Assembly (NCBI GenBank): GCA_017626365.1
Contig: JAGAIV010000033.1
Span: 1 to 64,000 of the forward strand
Direction: 5' to 3'
Origin: Clostridia bacterium
Lineage (GTDB): Bacteria > Bacillota > Clostridia > TANB77 > CAG-508
DNA: 64,000 nt
Both the position numbers and the translations under genes were made by a program. The notes below the pieces were generated by a model. That model was given only the letters and a program-made list of their open reading frames with translations, was not told where the DNA came from and ran no database searches. Shown here in pieces: positions 44,707 through 52,556 of this stretch; the first letter of the stretch is position 1; the number at the start of each line of letters is the position of its first letter.

Positions 44707-45334
44707 ATGATAGAAAATTTAAGCTCGTGGGCAGAACAAATTATAGTTGCAGTTATTATTGCTACTCTAATCGAAATGATTTTGCCTAGTGGAAATAATA
44801 AAAAATACATAAAAGCTGTAATAGGGGTATACATTTTATTTACCATCATATCTCCTGTATTTGGAACGAAAATTCAATTTAATGAAATTGATTATGAAAG
44901 TTATTTTAAAAATACGGAAAGCTACCAAACAATGTCAGATAGTTTAACTTCCAATAACGACCAATCTGTAGAAGAAATCTACATTGCAAATTTAAAACAA
45001 GATATGAAACAGAAGTTAAAAGAAAAAGGATATTTAGCAGAAAAAATAGCAATTCGAATTGAATTACAAGAAGGAGAGAACTATGGAAGAGTTATTGAAA
45101 TTGATTTGACGGTTTCAAAAATGAAAGAAGAAACCTCAAAGGAAAATACAAGCACGAATATTAATATAAATACAATTGATAAAATTAGCATAGGAAATAC
45201 AGTAACGAATACCACAAATAAAACTTCACGGAACAAGCAAAATTTCTTCTAGTGAGGAAAAAGAAATAAAAGAATATTTATCAAGTGTTTATGAAGTAAA
45301 TCAAAAAAATATCCAAATTAATGAAAATACATAA
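44707..45334 (+). CDS. spoIIIAF: Stage III sporulation protein AF, C-terminus requires +1 shift at CGG
   Basis: Predicted 208-residue protein. Two membrane helices at the N-terminus (IVAVIIATLIEMILPSG, KAVIGVYILFTIISPVF) are followed by a soluble domain with IYIANLKQDMKQKLKEKGYLAEKIAI. At TCA CGG A (45229-45231) the zero frame stops after RNKQNFF. The +1 frame adds GTSKISSSEEKEIKEYLSSVYEV and a QIN-type ending, the normal C-terminal helix of SpoIIIAF. The following spoIIIAG starts 17 bases after the shifted stop. Confidence 0.9.
45229..45231 (+). other. Putative +1 frameshift site: TCA CGG A, resumes at GGA (Gly)
   Basis: The +1 frame TCA (C) GGA ACA AGC AAA ATT TCT continues 34 residues and recovers the conserved EIKEYL helix. 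Confidence 0.78.
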
Positions 45335-45351
45335 GAAAAGGAGGAAAGCGT

Positions 45352-45966
45352 ATGTTCAAAGAAAAGCTAAAGGCTCTTATGGTAAAGGAAGGGGAGAAAG
45401 ATTCAAAAAAGAAAATCGAAAATATTGTTGTACTAATTCTTATCTTAATTATCACTATTATTGCAATAAATGCTATCTGGAATGGGGATAAAAAACAAAC
45501 GACCAGACAAGAACAAACAACAGTGCCAACAAAGCAATTAGCAGTAGAAACTGGCGATAACGAGGAGAGTAATGAAGATGACATACAAACAAAATTAGAA
45601 AACATTCTTTGTAATATTGATGGAGTAGGAAAAGTAAAAGTATTAATTAGCTATTCGGAAAGTAGCGAAGTAATAGCTATGTATAATGAAAATAGTAAAA
45701 ACAGTCAAATTGAAGAAAAGGATTCGGGAGGAGGGACTAGAGTAACCACACAGGAAGATACACAAAAAGATATTATCTACAAAGAAGAAAATGGCGAAAA
45801 AATTCCTATTACACAAAAAGTAGTGAGCCCCAAAATAGAGGGAGCAATTGTAACAGCCCAAGGCGCTGGAAGTGCTAATGTTAAAAACAATATTATTTTG
45901 GCAGTAGAAGCGGTTACGGGTTTAAGTAGCCATAAAATACAAGTATTTGAAATGAGAAAGGATTAA
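45352..45966 (+). CDS. spoIIIAG: Stage III sporulation protein AG
   Basis: A 204-residue protein with one membrane helix (about 24-43) and a forespore-facing domain with LENILCNIDGVGKVKVLISYSESS, the ring-building RBM-like fold of SpoIIIAG. VSPKIEGAIVTAQGAGSANVKNNIILAVEAVTGLSSHKIQVFEM follows, a very conserved end. AAGGAGGAAAGC precedes the ATG. It forms a large multimeric ring in the intermembrane space. Confidence 0.94.
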   Translation: MFKEKLKALMVKEGEKDSKKKIENIVVLILILIITIIAINAIWNGDKKQTTRQEQTTVPTKQLAVETGDNEESNEDDIQTKLENILCNIDGVGKVKVLISYSESSEVIAMYNENSKNSQIEEKDSGGGTRVTTQEDTQKDIIYKEENGEKIPITQKVVSPKIEGAIVTAQGAGSANVKNNIILAVEAVTGLSSHKIQVFEMRKD

Positions 45967-45972
45967 GAAGAT

Positions 45973-46629
45973 ATGAAAAATGTGTTAAAAAAGAATCAAT
46001 TAGCAATTTTAGTAATTGCACTAATGTTAGTAACAGCAGGATATTTAAATTATACCTCTAACCAAAACACGATGCAGACAGGGGCAAATATTTTAGAAGG
46101 TACAGACTATGCCTCAATAGGAGATGCAACTTTAGTAAATAGTGGAGAATTACTAGAAGAAAAAGATAAACAAAACATCATAAATACCATTCAAAATGCA
46201 CAATCCGAGGCAAATACAAACAGCATAGAAAACACAATAACAGATGCCTCTTCTATTCAAACAAACACAAGCACTGAAGATAGCGATGATTACTTTACAT
46301 CTTCAAAACTAGAAAGAGACAAAATGTATTCCCAAATGCTAGAAACCTACCAAAAAATACTAGAAAGTACAAGCATTTCACAAGAACAAAAAGCAATATC
46401 AGAACAAGAAATTGCCAAAATCAATCAGACCAAAAATGCTATTATGATAGCAGAAAACCTAATTTCTACCAAAGGATTCAAAAATTGCATTATCTTTGTA
46501 AATGATACCAGCGTTAGTGTGGTAGTAAAAGCAGACGATTTACAAATAGAACAAATTGCGCAAATTCAAAACATTATTTCAAGAGAACTTAAGGTGGATG
46601 TGGGAAATATACATATTAGTAATAAATAA
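45973..46629 (+). CDS. spoIIIAH: Stage III sporulation protein AH
   Basis: A 218-residue protein with a membrane helix at about 10-25, an Asn/Thr/Ser-rich linker and the C-terminal YscJ/FliF-like ring domain (AENLISTKGFKNCIIFVNDTSVSVVV, ending in ELKVDVGNIHISNK). It binds forespore SpoIIQ to align the channel. It starts 6 bases after spoIIIAG. The linker is longer and more variable than the domain, as usual. A good terminator closes the operon. Confidence 0.93.
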   Translation: MKNVLKKNQLAILVIALMLVTAGYLNYTSNQNTMQTGANILEGTDYASIGDATLVNSGELLEEKDKQNIINTIQNAQSEANTNSIENTITDASSIQTNTSTEDSDDYFTSSKLERDKMYSQMLETYQKILESTSISQEQKAISEQEIAKINQTKNAIMIAENLISTKGFKNCIIFVNDTSVSVVVKADDLQIEQIAQIQNIISRELKVDVGNIHISNK

Positions 46630-46631
46630 GA

Positions 46632-46668
46632 AAAAGGGAAACTGCAAGAATATGTAGTTTCCCTTTTA
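46632..46668 (+). terminator. Terminator of the spoIIIA operon
   Basis: Stem AAAAGGGAAACT / AGTTTCCCTTTT with a 12-base loop; the A-rich left arm lets it serve the opposite dapB gene as well. Confidence 0.8.
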
Positions 46669-46691
46669 AAAGTGCTTACTTTGAAACCAAC

Positions 46692-47447
46692 CTACATTTT
46701 GAAGTAATCGTCCATCGTATAAATACGAGGAACTGTCTGTTCCATAATATAGAGAGCAGCATTTAATGCTCCCTCGGCAAAAATAGAAGGATTGTGTGCA
46801 AAATGCTGAATTCTAATGAAATCATTGCTGCCTGCAAAGGTAACTGTGTGCTCACCAGGAAAAGCACCGCCACGATTAGATGAAATGCCGATTTCTCTTT
46901 CTGTTCTTTTTTCAGTGCGTCCATAAACTGAAACAAACGCGTCATTGCGAGAAGCATTGATAGTATCAAAGAACATATTTGCTGTCCCACTAGGTGCATC
47001 TGCTTTGTTACGATGATGAAATTCATTTATTTCAATATCGTAGTCATAAAACAACTGGGCAGCTAATTTAAGCAGTTCCTTTACGGCATTAACACCATAG
47101 GACATATTGGATGCTTTGAAGATCGGAATCAATTTCGCATAATCTTTGATAGATTCTTCCTGAAGATCTGTAAATCCAGTGGTAGCAATAACCATAGGAA
47201 CCATGCGATCAACAGCCAATGGTAAGATTTCCATAGTAGCGTCCGGTCTTGAAAAATCGATAATTACGTCCGTCGGACAGGGTAAGGAAGTAATAGGATG
47301 GCAATATACATTGATACCTGATTCTGAATCAGTATTCATATCGAATCCATAAGCAACTGTCAGCTCTTTGCTTTTTTGAATGAGATCACAAACAAGTTTT
47401 CCCATCCGGCCATTACAACCTACAACAAATACATTTTTCTTTTCCAT
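46692..47447 (-). CDS. dapB: 4-hydroxy-tetrahydrodipicolinate reductase, of atypical composition
   Basis: A 251-residue enzyme of lysine and diaminopimelate synthesis that reduces the DapA product with NAD(P)H. The N-terminal Rossmann motif is VVGCNGRMGK. The substrate-binding EFHHRNKADAPSGTA contains the catalytic His-His and Lys, and ATTGF and FKASNMSYGVN are also family motifs. GC content (about 42%) and codon choice are clearly higher than neighbours. CGG is used in-frame for the Arg of the GCNGRMG motif (codon 14); a +1 shift there would destroy the protein. It lies alone, opposite to all surrounding genes, which suggests horizontal acquisition. Confidence 0.93.
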   Translation of the reverse strand: MEKKNVFVVGCNGRMGKLVCDLIQKSKELTVAYGFDMNTDSESGINVYCHPITSLPCPTDVIIDFSRPDATMEILPLAVDRMVPMVIATTGFTDLQEESIKDYAKLIPIFKASNMSYGVNAVKELLKLAAQLFYDYDIEINEFHHRNKADAPSGTANMFFDTINASRNDAFVSVYGRTEKRTEREIGISSNRGGAFPGEHTVTFAGSNDFIRIQHFAHNPSIFAEGALNAALYIMEQTVPRIYTMDDYFKM

Positions 47448-47600
47448 TATTTTTCCTCTCTTTCATGGAGTTGTGTGCCCGAAGGCAAGTTAATAAGTAG
47501 CTTTTGTGAAAGTTAAAAAGCAAACTTTCCTTTTGTTGCATTGGAGTAAATCCAATACAAGAATTATACCATAAAGATCAAATAAACACAATATGTAAAC
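47448..47600 (-). promoter_or_regulatory. dapB leader region with stem-loop
   Basis: Reading towards dapB, GAAAGTT-TGCTTTTT-AACTTTC forms a small hairpin about 65-85 bases before the start codon, followed by TTGCC-TTC-GGGCA. I cannot match this to a lysine riboswitch or T-box; no T-box motif is visible. Confidence 0.3.
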
Positions 47601-47624
47601 TATAGAAAAATCATATAAAAAACC

Positions 47625-47653
47625 TTGTTAAACTACTATTTATTTGATATACT
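47625..47653 (+). promoter_or_regulatory. Promoter of the priA-def-fmt operon
   Basis: TTGTTA (47625-47630), 17-base spacer, TATACT (47648-47653), 27 bases before the priA start. Confidence 0.6.
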
Positions 47654-47679
47654 AATGAAAGAAAATTGGGAGAAGAAAA

Positions 47680-49923
47680 ATGGTAGCAGAGGTTATAATT
47701 AATAGTACAGTAAAGAATTTAAATAAGACATTTGATTATAATGTGCCAGCAGAACTTGCTGGTACTATTAAGCTTGGAGATAGAGTACTGTTACCATTTG
47801 GTAATGCAAAAACTTTAGAGGAAGGGTTTGTGGTTGGGCTAAAGGATACATCTGAATATAAAGTAAAAGATATTGCAGGAATTCAAGAAGGATTTAAAAT
47901 AAGCAAGGAGAATATTGAACTTGCCCGTTGGATGGCAAAACGCTATTTTTGTAATATTTCAGATGCCATTAAAATGATGTTACCACCAGGAACTTCTACT
48001 AAGGTAATAGAGAATCGTGTAAAAGAGAAAAGCTTAAATTTTGTATATTTGAAAAAAGAGATAGATGAAATTGAACTGGCAATTGAAACAAAAGTGATAA
48101 AATCGGACAAGCATATTAGAGTACTACGATTTTTAGAGCAAAATGATGGGGTTTTAACAACGGATTTAGAAATGTTTTGTGATGTTTCAAGAGCGATTAT
48201 TCATACATTAGAAAAAAATGGATATATTGAAATCGTTGAAAAACAAGTAGAGAGAAATCCATTTTTGCATAAAGTAGTTAAGAAAGATAGTAATTTGGTT
48301 TTTACCCAAGAACAGCAAAATGCATATAAGAAGATTGCAGATACCATAGAAAAACGCAAGTTTGAAGAATTTTTGATTTATGGTGTTACAGGTTCTGGAA
48401 AAACCGAAATTTACTTACAACTAATTCAAAAAGTGATTAGCCAAAATCAATCTGCCATTATGCTGGTTCCAGAAATTTCGTTAACACCTCAAATGTTAGA
48501 CCGTTTTATTGCAAGGTTTGGACAAGAACAAATTGCAGTATTACATAGTAAACTATCAGTAGGAGAACGTTATGACCAATGGCAGAGAATTAAGAAAAAT
48601 GAAGCGAAAATTATTATTGGTGCGCGTTCTGCTATTTTTGCACCAGTAGAAAATTTGGGATTAATTATCATAGATGAAGAACATGATGATTCCTATAAAT
48701 CCGAAATGACACCAAGATATCATGCGCGTGAAGTAGCAAGAAAAATGGCAACCGACAAGCAGATTCCTCTTGTATTAGGAAGTGCAACGCCAGATATGAC
48801 TACTTTTTATAGGGCAAAACAAAACGAAATCAAATTACTAACTTTAACAAAACGTGCAAACAATTCGAATTTACCAGAAGTAGAAATTATTGATTTGAGA
48901 GAAGAATTAGCAAGTGGTAATAAGACAATGTTAAGCAGAAGGCTATATGATGAAATTAGTAAAAACTTAGAAAATAAACATCAAACAATTTTGTTTTTAA
49001 ATAGGAGAGGATTTTCTACTTTTGTTATGTGTAGAGATTGTGGGTATACTGTTAAATGTAAAAATTGCAATATTACATTAACTTATCACATGAAAGAAAA
49101 CAAACTAAAATGTCATTATTGTGGTTATGAGCAACCGAATGTAACAGTATGTCCAGAATGTGGAAGTGATAAAATAAAATACTTTGGAACAGGAACACAA
49201 AAGTTAGAAGCGCAAATTCAAAAAATATTTCCAAACGCTTCTATGATAAGGATGGATGTAGACACTGTTTCAAAGAAAAATTCACATGAAGAAATTTTAA
49301 ACAAATTTCGAGATGAAAATATTGATATATTAATTGGAACACAAATGGTAGTAAAAGGACATCATTTTCCAAATGTAACATTAGTAGGTGTTATTGCAGC
49401 AGATGGAAGTTTAAATATAGATGATTACAGAGCAAGTGAAAGAACTTTCCAAATTTTAACGCAAGTAGCAGGAAGAGCAGGAAGAGAGAACTTACCAGGA
49501 AAAGTAATTATTCAAACTTACAATCCAGATCATTTTAGTATAGAATGTGCAAGTAAACAAAACTATAATGAGTTTTACAAGATAGAAGAAAACTTGCGAA
49601 AACAATTGAAATATCCACCATTTTGCGATATAATAGTAATTGGCATTAGTGGGGAAAAAGAAGAGAAAGTAAAAAATATATCAGAATTTCTAGGGACAAA
49701 ATTAAATGCAAAAATAAAAGAATTTAATGCGGATTTAATGCTATACAGTCCAAGACCTGCACCAATCGATAAAATAAAAAACAAATATCGTTGGCGTATC
49801 ATATTAAAAGGAGATTTCGATGATATAGCAAATGAAGTAATAAAAGAAGTATTAGAAGAAGCATATACGAAAGGAAGTAAAACAAGAATTGTAGTAGATG
49901 TAAATCCAAGTAGTATGATGTAA
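47680..49923 (+). CDS. priA: Primosomal protein N' (replication restart helicase)
   Basis: A 747-residue DNA helicase. The N-terminal 3'-binding domain has FDYNVPAELAGTIKLGDRVLLPFG. The helicase core has Walker A GVTGSGKTE, Walker B IIDEEHDDSYKSE and motif III GSATPD. The zinc-binding insertion is CRDCGYTVKCKNC, CHYCG and CPECGS, and VAGRAGR is motif VI. It loads the replisome at stalled forks. GGGAGAAG precedes ATG. It is the first gene of a conserved priA-def-fmt operon. Confidence 0.95.
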   Translation: MVAEVIINSTVKNLNKTFDYNVPAELAGTIKLGDRVLLPFGNAKTLEEGFVVGLKDTSEYKVKDIAGIQEGFKISKENIELARWMAKRYFCNISDAIKMMLPPGTSTKVIENRVKEKSLNFVYLKKEIDEIELAIETKVIKSDKHIRVLRFLEQNDGVLTTDLEMFCDVSRAIIHTLEKNGYIEIVEKQVERNPFLHKVVKKDSNLVFTQEQQNAYKKIADTIEKRKFEEFLIYGVTGSGKTEIYLQLIQKVISQNQSAIMLVPEISLTPQMLDRFIARFGQEQIAVLHSKLSVGERYDQWQRIKKNEAKIIIGARSAIFAPVENLGLIIIDEEHDDSYKSEMTPRYHAREVARKMATDKQIPLVLGSATPDMTTFYRAKQNEIKLLTLTKRANNSNLPEVEIIDLREELASGNKTMLSRRLYDEISKNLENKHQTILFLNRRGFSTFVMCRDCGYTVKCKNCNITLTYHMKENKLKCHYCGYEQPNVTVCPECGSDKIKYFGTGTQKLEAQIQKIFPNASMIRMDVDTVSKKNSHEEILNKFRDENIDILIGTQMVVKGHHFPNVTLVGVIAADGSLNIDDYRASERTFQILTQVAGRAGRENLPGKVIIQTYNPDHFSIECASKQNYNEFYKIEENLRKQLKYPPFCDIIVIGISGEKEEKVKNISEFLGTKLNAKIKEFNADLMLYSPRPAPIDKIKNKYRWRIILKGDFDDIANEVIKEVLEEAYTKGSKTRIVVDVNPSSMM

Positions 49924-49939
49924 GTTTGGGGGTATAAAA

Positions 49940-50419
49940 ATGGCTATTAGAACAATTAGAGAAGAGGGAGATGAAATCTTAAAAAAGATTTCAAAACCAG
50001 TAGATGAAATTGATGAAAAAATACAAACATTGATTGATGATATGATAGATACTATGCACAAGTTTAATGGGGTTGGACTTGCAGCAGTTCAAGTTGGTGT
50101 TTTAAAACGTGTTGTTGTGATTCATACAGATTATGAAAAGGAAGAACCTATCATATTAATCAATCCAGAAATTAAGAAAGAAAAAGGAGCACAAACAGTA
50201 GAAGAAGGTTGCTTAAGCTTTCCAAATAAGTTCGCAAAAATTGTAAGACCAGAAGAAGTAACTGTGGAAGCATTAGATAGAAACGGAAAGAAAATCAAAA
50301 TAACTGGAAAAGGATTACTAGCACAAGCAATTTCTCACGAAGTAGACCATTTAAATGGAGAAGTTTTTGTAGATAAAATATTACCAGGAACATTAGAATA
50401 TGTTACACCAGAACAATAA
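49940..50419 (+). CDS. def: Peptide deformylase
   Basis: A 159-residue metalloenzyme that removes the N-formyl group from new proteins. All three motifs are present: GVGLAAVQVG (usually GxGLAAxQ), EGCLSFP, and HEVDH (HExxH with metal ligands). The start ATG is 16 bases after priA, and fmt follows, the standard operon order. Confidence 0.95.
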   Translation: MAIRTIREEGDEILKKISKPVDEIDEKIQTLIDDMIDTMHKFNGVGLAAVQVGVLKRVVVIHTDYEKEEPIILINPEIKKEKGAQTVEEGCLSFPNKFAKIVRPEEVTVEALDRNGKKIKITGKGLLAQAISHEVDHLNGEVFVDKILPGTLEYVTPEQ

Positions 50420-50426
50420 AAAATGT

Positions 50427-50454
50427 AGGGGCAGGCCCTGTGTCTGCCCTTTAA
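50427..50454 (+). repeat. Small GC-rich hairpin between def and fmt
   Basis: GGGGCAG-loop-CTGCCC followed by TTTAAAT; may be a weak terminator or processing site within the operon. Confidence 0.45.
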
Positions 50455-50490
50455 ATATATATTACAAACAAAAAAGAGGGGAAATATACA

Positions 50491-51438
50491 ATGAAAATAA
50501 TATTTATGGGAACACCAGATTTTGCAAGAGATTCATTAGAAGCACTTTACAATGCGGGGTATGAAATTTTAGCAGTTGTAACCAATCCAGATAAGCCAAA
50601 AGGCAGAGGAATGAAAATGATTGCAAGTCCAGTGAAAGAATTTGCTTTAACGCATAATTTACCAGTGCATCAACCAGAAAAAGTAAGAAATAATCTAGAG
50701 TTTATAGAAAAAATGAAAGCATTAAAGCCAGAGGTTATCTGTGTAGTTGCATATGGAAAAATTCTTCCAAAAGAAATTTTAGATATTCCACAATATGGAT
50801 GCATTAATGTTCATGGTTCACTACTTCCAAAATATCGTGGGGCTGCACCAATTCAATGGGCTGTATTAAATGGAGAAGAAAAAACCGGTGTTACTACTAT
50901 GTATATGGATATTGGAATGGATACAGGTGATATGATTCTAAAAGAAGAAGTAACTATAGGAGAAGATGAAACAACAGGAGAACTATGGGAAAGATTATCA
51001 AAAATAGGTGGAGATCTTTTAGTAGAAACATTAAGGAAAATCGAACAAGGAACTGCACCAAGAATTCCACAAGGAGAAGACTGCACAATGGCGCCAATGT
51101 TATCTAAAGAAATGGCAAAAATCGATTGGAATACCAAAACATCAAATGAAATTAAGAATCTTGTAAGAGGATTAAATCCAATTATGGGTGCTTATACAAT
51201 GTATCAAAATAAAAAAATAAAACTATGGAAAGTAGAAATTGTAAAAGATTTTTCTCTAGAAGGAAACAATCAATTACCAGGACAAGTCCTAATTGCAAAC
51301 GATAAAGAAGGATTATATATTAAAACAATCGATGGAGTCATTAAAGTATTAGAAATACAAGGTGAAAATGCAAAACGAATGAATATATGTGATTTTCTGC
51401 GTGGAAATCATATAATAACAAATGAAATATTAAAATAA
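50491..51438 (+). CDS. fmt: Methionyl-tRNA formyltransferase
   Basis: A 315-residue enzyme that formylates initiator Met-tRNA using 10-formyl-THF. The N-terminal Rossmann domain has IFMGTPDFARDSLEAL; the active-site loop is NVHGSLLPKYRGAAPIQWAV (Asn, His and the SLLP signature) with the later DTGD aspartate. The C-terminal OB domain has LVRGLNP. AAAGAGGGG precedes the start. Last gene of the priA-def-fmt cluster. Confidence 0.95.
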   Translation: MKIIFMGTPDFARDSLEALYNAGYEILAVVTNPDKPKGRGMKMIASPVKEFALTHNLPVHQPEKVRNNLEFIEKMKALKPEVICVVAYGKILPKEILDIPQYGCINVHGSLLPKYRGAAPIQWAVLNGEEKTGVTTMYMDIGMDTGDMILKEEVTIGEDETTGELWERLSKIGGDLLVETLRKIEQGTAPRIPQGEDCTMAPMLSKEMAKIDWNTKTSNEIKNLVRGLNPIMGAYTMYQNKKIKLWKVEIVKDFSLEGNNQLPGQVLIANDKEGLYIKTIDGVIKVLEIQGENAKRMNICDFLRGNHIITNEILK

Positions 51439-51470
51439 AAGACGAGAATTTAAACTTTTTTAAAAATGTA

Positions 51471-51499
51471 TTTACTTTTGTCGAAATTTGTACTATAAT
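51471..51499 (+). promoter_or_regulatory. Promoter upstream of the small gene before rpsO
   Basis: TTTACT (51471-51476), 17-base spacer, TATAAT (51494-51499). Confidence 0.55.
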
Positions 51500-51577
51500 A
51501 GCGAAGATTTATATATTTGCACTTAAAATAAATCAAATCTTAATAAAAATTTTTTCGACAAGAGGAGGATTTTAAGC

Positions 51578-51916
51578 ATGAAAGGCAAATCACGGGGAAG
51601 TCAAGAAGAAAAAGAGTATTCAGAGGAAATGATTCAAAAAAAATTACATGAATGGTATGGTGAACAAAATTGTATTTGTTTAGACAATTATGTGTACATC
51701 GTACAAGAAAATGGAAAATTTTATTTGATGAAACAATCAATACCTGAAATCTTCTTTACTAGCGATGCTATTCTTTTAACTGGAATTATATCTATAGAGG
51801 TAGAACCTATGGAAGACGGCTATGTAACCCTGAAGATTAACGGTAACGATACCAACATAGTTGATATGATGAGCAAGACTCGTGCTATTGAGAAATTGTT
51901 ACATTGGGCAGGTTAG
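51578..51916 (+). CDS. Small hypothetical protein with in-frame CGG at codon 6
   Basis: A 112-residue soluble protein of mixed alpha/beta character (LDNYVYIVQENGKFYLMKQ, IEVEPMEDGYVTLKING). No family recognised. AGGAGG lies 9 bases before the ATG. Composition looks native. Codon 6 is CGG (51593-51595) followed by GGA. If CGG forces a +1 shift here, the product would be a 16-residue peptide. The rest of the ORF is convincing protein, so either some CGG is read as Arg, or the true N-terminus starts later (ATG at codon 18), or expression depends on how CGG is handled. Confidence 0.65.
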   Translation: MKGKSRGSQEEKEYSEEMIQKKLHEWYGEQNCICLDNYVYIVQENGKFYLMKQSIPEIFFTSDAILLTGIISIEVEPMEDGYVTLKINGNDTNIVDMMSKTRAIEKLLHWAG

Positions 51917-51989
51917 CCCTTTGTAACAATTTTTCTTTTTTTAGTAATAAAATTTCCAGAAAGCCTTGATTTTTCTTTAAAAATATAGT

Positions 51990-52085
51990 AAAATAACATA
52001 TGTTAAAAAACCTTATACTTAGCTTAAGGATTATTACTCCTCTTTAGCTCAGTTTAAGGAATAAAAATTTATAATAGGAGGTTGT
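51990..52085 (+). promoter_or_regulatory. rpsO leader with repeated hairpin-forming sequence
   Basis: ACTTAGCTTAAGGATTATTA and CTTTAGCTCAGTTTAAGGAATA are imperfect repeats of each other in the 75 bases before rpsO, together able to pair. Their position suits autogenous control by S15, which is known in several bacteria; no specific Rfam family can be assigned by eye. Confidence 0.35.
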
Positions 52086-52091
52086 CACGAT

Positions 52092-52355
52092 ATGACAAAG
52101 GAAAGAAAAGAAGAAATTATTAACACTTACAAAAGAGATGAGAAAGATACTGGTTCTCCAGAAGTTCAAATTGCTCTTTTAACAGAAAGAATTACAGAAT
52201 TAACAGAACACTTAAAAGTTCACACAAAAGATAATCATTCAAGACGTGGACTTTTAAAAATGGTTGGTAAAAGAAGAAATTTACTAAACTACTTAGCTAA
52301 AAAAGATATTCAAAGATACAGAGATATCGTTGAAAAATTAGGATTAAGAAAATAG
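52092..52355 (+). CDS. rpsO: 30S ribosomal protein uS15
   Basis: An 87-residue protein, the normal S15 length. Motifs are [36 protein letters not shown] and the LGLRK terminus. It binds 16S rRNA helices 20-22 and the 30S/50S bridge. ATAGGAGGTT precedes the start. It is followed by a hairpin and then pnp, the classic rpsO-pnp order. Confidence 0.97.
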   Translation: MTKERKEEIINTYKRDEKDTGSPEVQIALLTERITELTEHLKVHTKDNHSRRGLLKMVGKRRNLLNYLAKKDIQRYRDIVEKLGLRK

Positions 52356-52365
52356 TCAATATTTG

Positions 52366-52397
52366 TAGGGCGTTTAAAACAAAATTTAAACGTCCTA
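52366..52397 (+). promoter_or_regulatory. rpsO-pnp intergenic hairpin
   Basis: Stem TAGGGCGTTTAAA / TTTAAACGTCCTA without a strong T-run. It is in the position where RNase III cleavage and PNPase autoregulation act in other bacteria. The remaining 150 bases before pnp are AT-rich with no gene. Confidence 0.5.
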
Positions 52398-52556
52398 TAA
52401 TGCTATTATTAATACGGTATAAACGATAATATAGAATAGAAGTAGCTTGTATATTGTATAAATACTTCGAAATACTATATTTATATAATATAGAGGTTAC
52501 CATCTATTTAAGTATTATCGAATATATAAATATAAAATAAAAAGGAGAAATGATTT

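Noticed and set aside
47448..47679. Lysine riboswitch or T-box upstream of dapB
   Set aside because: No T-box motif or lysine-riboswitch core could be recognised; only a small hairpin is visible.
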